From Acinetobacter larvae (GTDB taxonomy: Bacteria > Pseudomonadota > Gammaproteobacteria > Pseudomonadales > Moraxellaceae), in NCBI RefSeq assembly GCF_001704115.1, contig NZ_CP016895.1, positions 3,410,001-3,474,000 on the forward strand: 64,000 nt of DNA, written 5' to 3'. Made by a program: the position numbers and the translations under genes. Shown piece after piece: positions 18,591 through 28,383 of this stretch (positions within the stretch are counted from its first letter, which is position 1; each line of letters begins with the position of its first letter). The notes under the pieces are model-generated. The model worked only from the letters and a program-made list of their open reading frames with translations, was not told the DNA's origin and ran no database searches.

Positions 18591-19787
18591 CTAAAAACTT
18601 GATTCTTCTCGTTTAGGGTTCTGCTCTTTGGTGGTGGCATCGATCTTTAAAATCAAACTGATCATCACTGCGCACATAATCAAAGATGAACCGCCATAAC
18701 TAATAAAGGGCAAAGTCAAACCTTTCGTCGGCAACATCCCCATATTCATGCCGGCATTCACCAGAATCTGTAGCAAGAAAATAATGCTAATGCCATAAGC
18801 CAAATAGCCAGCCCGGAGATATTGATGTTGCAAGGCACGATGTCCGATACGAATACAGCAAAATAGCATGCTAAAAGATAAAATCAGAATGGTCACAATC
18901 CCAAAGAAACCAAATTCTTCGCCTAAAATCGCCAACATAAAGTCAGTATGCGCTTCAGGTAAATAAGACATTTTTTGAATACTATGCCCCAGACCTACCC
19001 CAAACCATTCGCCACGTCCGAAGGCCATCAAAGCATTGGAGAGCTGATAGCCTGAACCAAGTGGGTCATCCCAAGGATTGGCAAAGGACATTAACCGTTC
19101 AAAACGATAAGGCTCAAATAAGATCAACAACACAAAGGCAATCAGAATGGCGGCAAAGGCACAACCAAACTGAATCATGGGCGCCCCCGCCAAGAAGAAG
19201 ATACCGAGCATCATCAAAGAGATCACCACGGTCGCCCCCAAGTCTGGCTCTAGAATAATCAAGCCAACGGTCAGCACCATAATCGAGATCAATCGCCCGA
19301 GCCCCATCAGATGACTACGCACTTCATTGGCACGGCGCACCACATAATCTGCGGTAAAGATCGCCATCACCACCTTGGCAACCTCGGTGGATTGTAAGGT
19401 AAAGCCTGCGATGCGTATCCAACGTGTTGATCCATTCACCTCAGTACCGACCACCAAGACTGCCGCTAAGAGCAACATGGTGATAATCCACAACAGCATG
19501 GTGTTCTTAAACCAAACATTGAGTGGGACTTTATAGGTAATAAAAGCAGCCACCAAAGCGACGGTAATGGAGATCGCATGACGAATCACATAATGAAACG
19601 GATTCTCATGCATACGCTCCGCATAGGGAATAGAGGCCGATGCGACCATGATGGAACCGATACACAATAACGCAACCACACAGAAGATTAGTACGTTGCG
19701 TAGCGTGACTTCTTGGGGTAACCGAATCGGTATCCGCTGTGTCCATTGTTGTATTTTGCTCATCGTTGTCTGAGCTAAGCCCGCCAT
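18591..19787 (-). CDS. ftsW: Peptidoglycan glycosyltransferase FtsW (SEDS family)
   Basis: A polytopic inner-membrane SEDS glycosyltransferase that polymerises septal peptidoglycan from lipid II with its partner class b PBP. The 398-residue product has about ten membrane segments. SEDS signatures: GSTRWIRIAGFTLQSTEVAK, EPDLGATVVISLMMLGIFFL, GRGEWFGVGLGHSIQKM with the catalytic-region PEAHTDFMLAILGEEFGF, and GLTLPFISYGGSSL. AAGGAAG precedes the ATG at 19787 and overlaps the end of murD, so the two are coupled in the division and cell-wall cluster. The full dcw cluster is not here. Confidence 0.95.
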   Translation of the reverse strand: MAGLAQTTMSKIQQWTQRIPIRLPQEVTLRNVLIFCVVALLCIGSIMVASASIPYAERMHENPFHYVIRHAISITVALVAAFITYKVPLNVWFKNTMLLWIITMLLLAAVLVVGTEVNGSTRWIRIAGFTLQSTEVAKVVMAIFTADYVVRRANEVRSHLMGLGRLISIMVLTVGLIILEPDLGATVVISLMMLGIFFLAGAPMIQFGCAFAAILIAFVLLILFEPYRFERLMSFANPWDDPLGSGYQLSNALMAFGRGEWFGVGLGHSIQKMSYLPEAHTDFMLAILGEEFGFFGIVTILILSFSMLFCCIRIGHRALQHQYLRAGYLAYGISIIFLLQILVNAGMNMGMLPTKGLTLPFISYGGSSLIMCAVMISLILKIDATTKEQNPKREESSF

Positions 19788-19797
19788 AACTGCTTCC

Positions 19798-21201
<1,404 letters not shown>

Positions 21202-21371
21202 TCAGCATTTTGTTTGCTTTTTATGTTTGCACTTTTAGGGATTTTTTTGTGTCATCGCGTAAATTTTCCAAACATTTTAGCGAGATATTCAACTTTACAA
21301 TGCCCAGCATATCCATGATGATGAACAATTAAAATCGATACACTAGCGAAATATATCGAAAGACCATCTCT

Positions 21372-21445
21372 GCTAAAGCGCGCTAAGCCGCTACAAATAC
21401 GCATACTACATGGGGTTGTAGCGGCATTGTGATAAACGCTTTAGC
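21372..21445. repeat. Nested inverted repeats between murD and the patatin gene
   Basis: Outer arms GCTAAAGCG (21372-21380) and CGCTTTAGC (21437-21445), inner perfect arms GCCGCTACAA (21387-21396) and TTGTAGCGGC (21416-21425). A further CGAAAG/CTTTCG pair follows at 21445-21463. The two nested stems would fold one long RNA hairpin; there is no T run. It lies in the 350-base gap between divergent genes. Confidence 0.75.
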
Positions 21446-21510
21446 GAAAGATAAACACTTTCGTTCAATCAGTAGCGAGAACAATAACGGATGAGGGTGA
21501 GCTGGTTGTG

Positions 21511-22377
21511 ATGACAAAAAAGCATTATGCATTATTGGTCGAAGGGGGCGGTATGCGCGGTATTTTTACTGCGGGGGTACTCGATGCCTTCCTACAGCAA
21601 AAATTTAATCCTTTTCACGATTATGTGGGTGTATCTGCGGGTTCGACTAGTTTACTGTCCTACTTATCAGAACAAAAAAATCGTATTCAATCAATTTACT
21701 TAGACTATTCCTTACGCCCAGAATTTATCAGTTATAAACGTTTTATTCGGGGAGGTGATTTATTAGATATCCGCTGGCTATGGGACAAAGTCGAGCAAGA
21801 ACACCCACTTGACCAACATAAAGTCTTTGCCACGCCCCAACGTAATATTTATGTGGTGCTGACCAATATGACAACGGGTCAGGCTGAATATGTACGTGCC
21901 GAACCGGGTCAGATTATCAATACCTTACTGGCATCGAGTGCCTTGCCCTTACTGGTCAGAAAAGCGATTAAAATCAATCATAACTTTTATATTGACGGTG
22001 GCGTAGCCGATGCCCTCCCCATCCAATGGCTACAGCAACAGCAGCATATCCGCCAAAGCATGGTAATACGCACAAGACCACGACAATATCGCCGTGACAA
22101 TAGTCTTGTTGAACAATGGTCGGCACGTTGGCTGTTCCGCCGTAATCCAGTATTGGCACGCGCCATTGAAAAAAGTTTTGCGCGTTATAACAGTTCAATT
22201 CATTTTATACGGCGTCACCAAGACAGCATTCTGGAGATTAATCCGCCTACGAGCAAGCAATTTGCCTCACGCTTATGTCAAGACCCAGCCAAACTACAGT
22301 ACAGCTATCAGTTGGGCTATGAGCAAGGGCAAATCGCCATGGATTGTTGGGAGCAATTCACCCACTTAGAGCGCTAA
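21511..22377 (+). CDS. Patatin-like phospholipase family protein
   Basis: Predicted serine lipid acyl hydrolase with a Ser-Asp dyad, of the short bacterial patatin (RssA/YjjU) group; the substrate is unknown. The 288-residue protein has the oxyanion-hole motif EGGGMRGIFTAGVLDAF near the N-terminus, the nucleophile elbow GVSAGST (G-x-S-x-G), and the DGGVADALP motif with the catalytic Asp (DG[GA]). The C-terminal part (YQLGYEQGQIAMDCW) is typical of the YjjU-type group. The ATG at 21511 follows an in-frame GTG and is preferred. No signal peptide, so probably cytoplasmic or membrane-peripheral. Single gene, divergent from murD. Confidence 0.9.
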   Translation: MTKKHYALLVEGGGMRGIFTAGVLDAFLQQKFNPFHDYVGVSAGSTSLLSYLSEQKNRIQSIYLDYSLRPEFISYKRFIRGGDLLDIRWLWDKVEQEHPLDQHKVFATPQRNIYVVLTNMTTGQAEYVRAEPGQIINTLLASSALPLLVRKAIKINHNFYIDGGVADALPIQWLQQQQHIRQSMVIRTRPRQYRRDNSLVEQWSARWLFRRNPVLARAIEKSFARYNSSIHFIRRHQDSILEINPPTSKQFASRLCQDPAKLQYSYQLGYEQGQIAMDCWEQFTHLER

Positions 22378-22516
22378 TGTGCCGGCCAACCGCACATAAA
22401 AAGTCTCAAACTTTCTGGATTCAAATCGCCTTACTTGACGCAAACCGTCTTATGCACACCAACAATTTCGCCAACCCTACCAACAATCTCGCCACCCCGA
22501 GTAGCCACCTTAAAGC

Positions 22517-22546
22517 ATAACGCCCGATCAAAAGATCAGGCGTTAT
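22517..22546. terminator. Hairpin between the patatin gene and the feo cluster
   Basis: ATAACGCC-c-GATC (22517-22529) pairs with GATC-a-GGCGTTAT (22534-22546), leaving a four-base loop and one mismatch. It stands between convergent genes and probably ends transcription in both directions, although neither side carries a strong T run. Confidence 0.6.
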
Positions 22547-22614
22547 CAAAACAGTTAAACCTACAAGAACATAAACCTAAAAAAACAAGTCACACCGTCA
22601 TGATCCAGATTGGA

Positions 22615-22860
22615 TTATTTCCATTTTACTGTACCAATTTCGGCTTTTTTAGGCGCTTCAGCGTTGCTATCACAACCACAGCTACCACCGCAGCCACCTG
22701 CTGCTGCAGGTCTGAGCCACTTGGCTAACTTATGCCAACCTTGCTGAGCACAACGTGCAGCCAAGGCATTAAAGCTACGATTGGCGGTGCGTGGAAAAAC
22801 TTTTTTAAAAGCGACCAACGCACTCCACAACACAATCACTGCAACAATAAACATTTCCAT
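22615..22860 (-). CDS. Small Cys-rich membrane protein associated with FeoB
   Basis: An 81-residue protein with one N-terminal membrane segment (MEMFIVAVIVLWSALVAF), a basic middle part (RCAQQGWHKLAKWLRP) and a Gly/Cys-rich tail, GGCGGSCGCDS, followed by a short polar end. Small one-TM proteins with such a C-terminal Cys cluster are repeatedly encoded right after feoB (the FeoB-associated Cys-rich type), and this gene begins 24 bases downstream of feoB on the same strand. Probably a partner of the Feo iron transporter; the Cys cluster could bind iron. The role is inferred from context. Confidence 0.75.
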   Translation of the reverse strand: MEMFIVAVIVLWSALVAFKKVFPRTANRSFNALAARCAQQGWHKLAKWLRPAAAGGCGGSCGCDSNAEAPKKAEIGTVKWK

Positions 22861-22884
22861 CAGCTTTGACTCCCGTCGTACACG

Positions 22885-24756
22885 TTAACCCCAGATTTGG
22901 ACTGCGATTTGATAGGTAAAGAATGACATCAAATACGCTAAACCAAACAGATATATCGTCATCACAGAGACTGTGCCCCATGAGCCTGTTTCGCGTTTCA
23001 CAGTGGCTAAGGTCGCCAGACAATGTGGTGCATAAATGAACCAAACCAACAATGACAAAGCCGTTGCCAAAGACCAACCCGAACCATCGGCAGTGATCCA
23101 CTCAGATAAAGCTTGTGCTGTGCTGTCTTCATCCCCAGTCGATAGAGCGTACACCGTACCCAATGCGGCAACAACCATTTCACGTGCCGCCATGGCAGGA
23201 ATCAATGCCACCACAATCTGCCAATTAAAGCCCAATGGTGCAAAAATCGGTTGTAACAAATGCCCTAACATCCCTGCAATACTGTAGTCGATATCAGGTA
23301 GTGTTGCCCCTTCTGGCGGTTGAGGGAAGGTACACAAGAACCATAAAATAATGGTTAATGCCAAGATAATCCCACCAACACGTTTAATAAAGATTTTACC
23401 GCGATCCAATACACCAATTAAAATACTTTTAGGATCGGGGATTTGATAACTGGGTAATTCCATCAGCAAGGCATGTGGTGACTTGTCTTTTTGAAAGAGT
23501 TTCATCACAAAGGCAACCAACAAGGCACTGACAACACCGCCAGCATATAAACCAAATAGTACTAAGCCTTGTAAATTAAAAAGACCCCATATGGTTTGCT
23601 CAGGAATAAAAGCACCAATTAATAGCGCATATACTGGTAAACGTGCCGAACAGGTCATAAGAGGAGCAACCATGATCGTAACTAAACGATCACGCGGATC
23701 ACCAATGCTACGCGTTGCCATAACACCAGGTACAGCACAAGCAAAACTGGACAATAATGGAATAAAAGCGCGACCACTCAGTCCTGCTTTAAACATCAGC
23801 TTATCGAGTAAGAATGCTGCCCGAGGTAAATACCCTGATTCTTCTAAAACCAAGATAAAAAAGAACAAGATAAGAATTTGTGGCAAGAACTCCATCACGC
23901 CGCCAGCACCACCAATAATGCCGTCGACCACCAGACTTTGTAGCATACTGCCGTCAGTTAAGAAGCCACCGATGGTTTCACCTAACCACTCAAAGCCCTC
24001 AACAATCAAATCTTGTACAGGTCCAGCCCAAGCAAAAACTGCTTGAAAGATCACAAACATCAACACTGTTAATGTGATTAAGCCCCAAACTGGATGTAAG
24101 AAAATACGATCAAAGAAATCGGTACGCTTATCTTGTTCTTCAACGAAAACCACTACATCACGCAGGACTTGTTCGACTTGTTCGACTTGTTGATGTGGTT
24201 CACCACTCAAACGTACGTCACTGAGTTCACGTTGTGGCACACTAAAACGTTCTTGCTCTAAAGCATTTTTCAGGGTTTCAATACCCGAATCACGCACTGC
24301 AACAGTTTCTACAACAGGCACGCCCAAGCGTTGTGAAAGTTTTTCGGTATTGATTTGCATGCCACGACGGCGTGCCTCGTCCATCATATTGAGCACCACC
24401 AACAGTGGTTTGCCCAATGCCATCATTTCCAGTACGAGACCTAGATGTAGACGTAAGTTGGTGGCATCAACAACACAGACAAAAGCATCTTGCTCTGCTT
24501 CTTCAGCAATATTGCCTTTGACCACATCGCGAGTAACCGCTTCATCGGGACTGGTGGCGTTTAAGCTATAGGTTCCTGGCAAATCCAACACGCGAACTGG
24601 ACGCCCCGAAGCCAAGCTGAATTGCCCCATTTTCCGCTCAACAGTGACCCCAGCATAGTTGGCAACTTTTTGCCGTGTCCCAGTCAAATGGTTAAATAAA
24701 GAGGTTTTACCACAGTTTGGATTACCCACGAGGGCTATACGTAATGCTTCTGACAT
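22885..24756 (-). CDS. feoB: Ferrous iron transporter FeoB
   Basis: FeoB is the inner-membrane Fe(2+) uptake protein with an N-terminal GTPase-like G domain. The 623-residue product shows G1 GNPNCGKTSLFNHLTG (about residues 11-26), G3 LDLPGTYSLNATSPDE, and G4 VLNMMDEAR. A helical domain and the two Gate regions follow in the membrane part: LPRAAFLLDKLMFKAGLSGR, PLLSSFACAVPGVMATRSI and PLMTCSARLPVYALLIGAF hold the conserved Cys and Ser residues of the pore. The protein is shorter than E. coli FeoB (773), mainly in the C-terminal region, which is common in this group. The start overlaps the feoA stop by one base. Likely Fur-controlled. Confidence 0.96.
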   Translation of the reverse strand: MSEALRIALVGNPNCGKTSLFNHLTGTRQKVANYAGVTVERKMGQFSLASGRPVRVLDLPGTYSLNATSPDEAVTRDVVKGNIAEEAEQDAFVCVVDATNLRLHLGLVLEMMALGKPLLVVLNMMDEARRRGMQINTEKLSQRLGVPVVETVAVRDSGIETLKNALEQERFSVPQRELSDVRLSGEPHQQVEQVEQVLRDVVVFVEEQDKRTDFFDRIFLHPVWGLITLTVLMFVIFQAVFAWAGPVQDLIVEGFEWLGETIGGFLTDGSMLQSLVVDGIIGGAGGVMEFLPQILILFFFILVLEESGYLPRAAFLLDKLMFKAGLSGRAFIPLLSSFACAVPGVMATRSIGDPRDRLVTIMVAPLMTCSARLPVYALLIGAFIPEQTIWGLFNLQGLVLFGLYAGGVVSALLVAFVMKLFQKDKSPHALLMELPSYQIPDPKSILIGVLDRGKIFIKRVGGIILALTIILWFLCTFPQPPEGATLPDIDYSIAGMLGHLLQPIFAPLGFNWQIVVALIPAMAAREMVVAALGTVYALSTGDEDSTAQALSEWITADGSGWSLATALSLLVWFIYAPHCLATLATVKRETGSWGTVSVMTIYLFGLAYLMSFFTYQIAVQIWG

Positions 24757-25019
24757 TATGCAGCCCCTTGATCGACATCGGTAATTTTAATTTTTGCTGC
24801 CTCTACTTTGCGCAATGCAAAACGTGTAAAACCGACTTGTATCAAAATGGGGTCCCCTCCAAATATACCTTTGGTAATAACACGAACCCGTGTTCCAGGT
24901 ACAAATCCTAATGTTTCCAAACGACTGGCTATCATATCTAGATGGCTATCACTCTCCGAGTCCCGCAAAACCTCGGTGATCACAGCTGTCTGTTTTACTT
25001 TCAAATCTGACAAACGCAC
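24756..25019 (-). CDS. feoA: Ferrous iron transport protein FeoA
   Basis: A small SH3-like cytoplasmic protein that works with FeoB in ferrous iron uptake. The 87-residue product begins MRLSDLKVKQTAVITEV and has the family core: MIASRLETLGFVPGTRVRVI and GGDPILIQVGFTRFALRKVE. The gene precedes feoB with a one-base stop/start overlap, so translation is coupled. A probable Fur-binding region lies 20-60 bases upstream. Standard length for FeoA. Confidence 0.95.
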   Translation of the reverse strand: MRLSDLKVKQTAVITEVLRDSESDSHLDMIASRLETLGFVPGTRVRVITKGIFGGDPILIQVGFTRFALRKVEAAKIKITDVDQGAA

Positions 25020-25041
25020 TGTACAACCCTAATCTTTCACA

Positions 25042-25081
25042 AAATGATATTAATTATACAGACAAATGAGAATTATTACCA
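25042..25081 (-). promoter_or_regulatory. Probable Fur-box region upstream of feoA
   Basis: Two AT-rich segments resemble the GATAATGATAATCATTATC Fur consensus: AAATGATATTAATTATA at 25042-25058 and AAATGAGAATTATTACC at 25064-25080. They sit directly upstream of the feoA start, where Fur would block transcription when iron is plentiful. By eye the second is the better match; no matrix score was computed. Confidence 0.6.
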
Positions 25082-25230
25082 AATAAGCTTGCATTTTAAT
25101 AGGATATTCGCAATTGCATCCAAGCCTGACATGTTTTAGATTAAGCGCTACTTGGACAATTGATTGATGCTGTACGCTTCCCAGCATTCCCCTTCTTTTT
25201 AACTTTTACGGTTATTTGCTACGACTCATT

Positions 25231-26148
25231 ATGCTCAATAAAAAACCACGTATTCCTGCTGCAATTCGTATTCCAGAACATTTAAGCTGTTTACAGGGTT
25301 TCCGCGACGATCTCATTGCACAAACCGTCAGCCCACATACCCGTAATGCTTATTTATCCGACTTAATCCAAGCAGATAGCTGTGTCAAAACCCCTTTAGA
25401 GCTGTGTGCGCATCAAGATATTTCCGATATTATTTTAAGCCTGACCAAGCAGGGCAAAAGCCCCCGCTCCATTGCACGAACCCTCTCGGCATTAAGAGCT
25501 TTTTTTAAGTTTCTACGCCTACAAAATATTCGTAGCGACAATCCGATGGCTGAGCATAAAACGCCCAAAATTGGTCGTGCGCTCCCCAAAGACTTATCTG
25601 AACAAGATGTAGAAGCCCTATTACAAGCCCCCGATATTCAGACCGCTTTGGGGCTGCGAGACCGTGCCATGCTAGAAGTGCTCTATGCTTGCGGTCTACG
25701 GGTCAGTGAACTGATCAATTTACGTGTTGATCTGATCAATCTCAAACAAGGTTATCTACGTGTCTTGGGCAAAGGCAATAAAGAACGTTTGGTCCCCTTA
25801 GGAGAAGTCGCACGAGAATGGATCGAACGTTATATACAACAAGCGCGCCCAACACTCTGTCAGTTTGCTACCGATTATTTATTTCTGACCCAACGTGGTG
25901 GCATCATGAGTCGTCAGAATTTTTGGTATGCCATTAAGCGTTATGCACTGCAAGCCAATATTCAAGCCGAACTCTCTCCCCATACCCTAAGACATGCTTT
26001 TGCAACCCATTTACTCAATCATGGTGCAGACCTGCGTGTGGTGCAAATGTTGCTAGGTCATAGTGATTTATCGACAACACAAATCTATACCCACGTGGCA
26101 CAAGTCCGTATGCAACAACTACATGCCGATTTCCACCCGCGTGCTTAA
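25231..26148 (+). CDS. xerD: Site-specific tyrosine recombinase XerD
   Basis: XerD acts with XerC at the chromosomal dif site to resolve dimers at FtsK-active septa. The 305-residue product has an N-terminal SAM-like core-binding domain (FRDDLIAQTVSPHTRNAYLS, SPRSIARTLSALRAFFKFL) and a C-terminal catalytic domain with all six residues: Arg in CGLRVSEL, Lys in GKGNKERLVPL, HTLRHAFATH (H-x-x-R), LLGHSDLST (His) and IYTHV (Tyr nucleophile). I chose the ATG at 25231; a TTG five codons upstream is unlikely. dsbC follows after about 200 bases, as in other gammaproteobacteria (xerD-dsbC). It is not part of a mobile element. Confidence 0.93.
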   Translation: MLNKKPRIPAAIRIPEHLSCLQGFRDDLIAQTVSPHTRNAYLSDLIQADSCVKTPLELCAHQDISDIILSLTKQGKSPRSIARTLSALRAFFKFLRLQNIRSDNPMAEHKTPKIGRALPKDLSEQDVEALLQAPDIQTALGLRDRAMLEVLYACGLRVSELINLRVDLINLKQGYLRVLGKGNKERLVPLGEVAREWIERYIQQARPTLCQFATDYLFLTQRGGIMSRQNFWYAIKRYALQANIQAELSPHTLRHAFATHLLNHGADLRVVQMLLGHSDLSTTQIYTHVAQVRMQQLHADFHPRA

Positions 26149-26354
26149 TGTTCCCAGCGTGTACTTGATTTTCCAAACAGGTGTTTAATGCTCCGAGCGC
26201 TTGCGACCATCACCTCAAAAGTCCACTATCTCGCAATATATTTATCAAATATCAACAGAGTCAAACAAAGTAGTGGGAGATTTTTTGTTATGCTAATGCA
26301 CAGTCCAGCTTCCATTGATATATGTTATACATGCACAGATTTAAAAGGCGATTT

Positions 26355-27167
26355 ATGCGATTAAACTCTTCAAAAGCACTGCTCAGCTGTGCATTGCTAT
26401 CAGGACTTTTGTTAAGTGCCTGTTCCAATTCTGACAAGCAACAAAAAGACACCACCCTCACCGCAACCACACCTGCCACTGGCGAAGCAACCACCATTGC
26501 TGAACGTAATGCCCAACAGCGCCTGATTGAAACCTTACATAAAAATTTCGAGGCTGCTGGCGTCCATGCCAAAATTCTTGAAATCAAAAACACTGAATTG
26601 TCCAATCTGTATTGGGTGAAATTGGATGGTTTAGAACCCGTCTATGCCACCGCAGATGGTAAATATATTATTCAAGGGCAAGTCATCCGGCTCGGTGACA
26701 AAGAACTGATTGAAATCAGTGAATCGGTCAAAGCTGAAGACAATAAGGCACTCTTATCCAAACTGAACACTGCAGATCTCATCGTTTACCCTGCAAACGG
26801 TCCAGCCAAACATGTCGTCTATATTTTTACCGATGTCAGCTGCCCATATTGTCATAAGCTCCATCAGCAAATTGCTCATATAAACAGTAAGGGCATTGAA
26901 GTACGCTATATCGCCTCGCCTCGTGCGGATGAGTTTAAAGCTGCAATGGAAAGCGTATGGTGTAGTAAAGACCGCCGCGCTGCCTTTGATAAAGCAATTG
27001 CCGGTGAAACATTGGCTGCTGCAAGTTGTCAGAATCCAGTCGAAGCACAAACTGAACTGGGGGCTCAAATGGGGATTAAGGGTACACCTGCTATCTATAG
27101 CAGCCATGGCGAATATCTCGGCGCGTATATGTCTGCAGAAGACTTAGTCAAGCGCTTAACCCCATAA
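26355..27167 (+). CDS. dsbC: Thiol:disulfide interchange protein, DsbC family, predicted lipoprotein
   Basis: Periplasmic disulfide isomerase of the DsbC type. The 270-residue product has a signal peptide ending in LLLSAC, a lipobox, so unlike E. coli DsbC it is probably a lipoprotein. An N-terminal dimerisation-like domain (about 50-120: VHAKILEIKNTELSNLYWVK, YIIQGQVIRLGD) precedes a thioredoxin fold with the active site DVSCPYCHKLHQQI (CPYC) and the cis-Pro loop GTPAIY. I chose the ATG at 26355 because AAAGGCG lies just upstream. The position after xerD matches the usual xerD-dsbC order. Confidence 0.9.
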   Translation: MRLNSSKALLSCALLSGLLLSACSNSDKQQKDTTLTATTPATGEATTIAERNAQQRLIETLHKNFEAAGVHAKILEIKNTELSNLYWVKLDGLEPVYATADGKYIIQGQVIRLGDKELIEISESVKAEDNKALLSKLNTADLIVYPANGPAKHVVYIFTDVSCPYCHKLHQQIAHINSKGIEVRYIASPRADEFKAAMESVWCSKDRRAAFDKAIAGETLAAASCQNPVEAQTELGAQMGIKGTPAIYSSHGEYLGAYMSAEDLVKRLTP

Positions 27168-27342
27168 ACGCATCACAAATAAAGAACATTTGTCATATGT
27201 TTTTTGCGCTCTTTGGATATAACGAACACAACGCACACCATGCTGGGGTAGATCCAAAGAGCAATCAACACAATGCCAATCACCGTCATAGCGAGAACAG
27301 CAATGTCACGAACAATTGAACAATAACGTGGGAAATAACATC

Positions 27343-28110
27343 ATGGACAATATAAACAATAAAATGATCAGCAATAAAAGCTTATGGGGTTTCGCCTTTA
27401 TTTTAAGTCTGGGTTTTATCCTTGCTGCTGCAGTCATGGGCTATGCCTTCAAGCAAAGCAATAATAGTAATAACTCAATTACTGTAAAAGGTCTGGCAGA
27501 AAAACCCATACAAGCCGATTTAGCACGTTGGGAAATCAACTACATCAGTGCGCCTGTCAGCGACAGTATTAGTGAGGCCTATCAACAGCTTGATCAGCAG
27601 GTCAAAAACATTCAAAAGTTCTTTTTAGACCATGGTTTTAAAGCAGAAGAAATCCAGCTCAATAACAAAAGCTCACAACCAGCCTATGAAGAGGTCGATC
27701 TGGGTGATGGTCGTTTCAGACAACAGCTGGTCGGCTACCGCGCCAGACAAAGCATTATTATTAACAGCCGTGATATTGCCAAAATTGCCAAAGCAGCCAA
27801 AGATATTTATGTCTTGGATGAACAGGGATTAAGCATTAATGAAAAACCACAATATCTGGTGTCCAATCTTGAAGAAATTAAAATGTCTTTGATCGCCAAT
27901 GCAACTAAAAATGCTTATAGCCGCGCCAATGAATTTGCCAAAGTCGGCGGTGTCAAAGTCAGCAACATGCGCTCTGCTAGTCAAGGGGCATTTTATATCC
28001 TGCCAGAAAGCGGCTCTGACGAAGACAGTGATTATGGCGGTGCTTATGACAAAACCACCATCGAAAAAATTGCGCGTGTCGTCGTGACCATTAACTATGC
28101 CATCGACTAA
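27343..28110 (+). CDS. SIMPL domain-containing protein (DUF541), membrane-anchored
   Basis: A 255-residue protein with one N-terminal membrane segment (about residues 14-36) and a periplasmic SIMPL/DUF541 domain: SITVKGLAEKPIQADLARWE at its start, FKAEEIQLNNKSSQPAYEEV, NLEEIKMSLIANATKNAYSRA and FAKVGGVKVSNMRSASQGAF, ending IARVVVTINYAID. Family members occur in the bacterial envelope, and some are linked to oxidative stress resistance, but no reaction is known. I chose the ATG at 27343, with GGGA nine bases upstream. It stands alone between dsbC and hom. No operon partner is evident. Confidence 0.85.
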   Translation: MDNINNKMISNKSLWGFAFILSLGFILAAAVMGYAFKQSNNSNNSITVKGLAEKPIQADLARWEINYISAPVSDSISEAYQQLDQQVKNIQKFFLDHGFKAEEIQLNNKSSQPAYEEVDLGDGRFRQQLVGYRARQSIIINSRDIAKIAKAAKDIYVLDEQGLSINEKPQYLVSNLEEIKMSLIANATKNAYSRANEFAKVGGVKVSNMRSASQGAFYILPESGSDEDSDYGGAYDKTTIEKIARVVVTINYAID

Positions 28111-28217
28111 ACGCGCCAACTGATATTGCAGCAACAAGATTGCACAATGCTCCATCCCCCCCAAAGAGCCGATGGGGCATTGACAGCGATTGATCGGCTT
28201 GGCAAATAAAAATAGCA

Positions 28218-28269
28218 GCTCTATCACTGCACTTTGTTATAAAGCTCTATCACCTCACATTGTTATAAA
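28218..28269. repeat. Tandem duplication of a 26-bp unit
   Basis: Two adjacent 26-mers, GCTCTATCAC then a variable four bases, then a shared TTGTTATAAA end, at 28218-28243 and 28244-28269, differing at a few positions. They lie in the gap between the SIMPL gene and hom, about 115 bases before the hom start. Confidence 0.75.
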
Positions 28270-28383
28270 GCACAAATTCAAAAAATAAAGCGTTATATTC
28301 AGCATTTACACCCTAGAGTCTCTGGCTTTTTTTAGCTATGATCAGTCAATCTTAATTATTTTTACGCAAGTATGGAGTGTGAC

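Noticed and set aside
22435..22728. 97-codon plus-strand frame between the patatin gene and feoB
   Set aside because: It crosses the hairpin and is antisense to the FeoB-associated gene; the composition is that of a shadow frame.
25231..26148. Tyrosine recombinase as the integrase of a genomic island
   Set aside because: It is xerD by position (before dsbC) and by sequence, and there is no att duplication or mobile cargo next to it.
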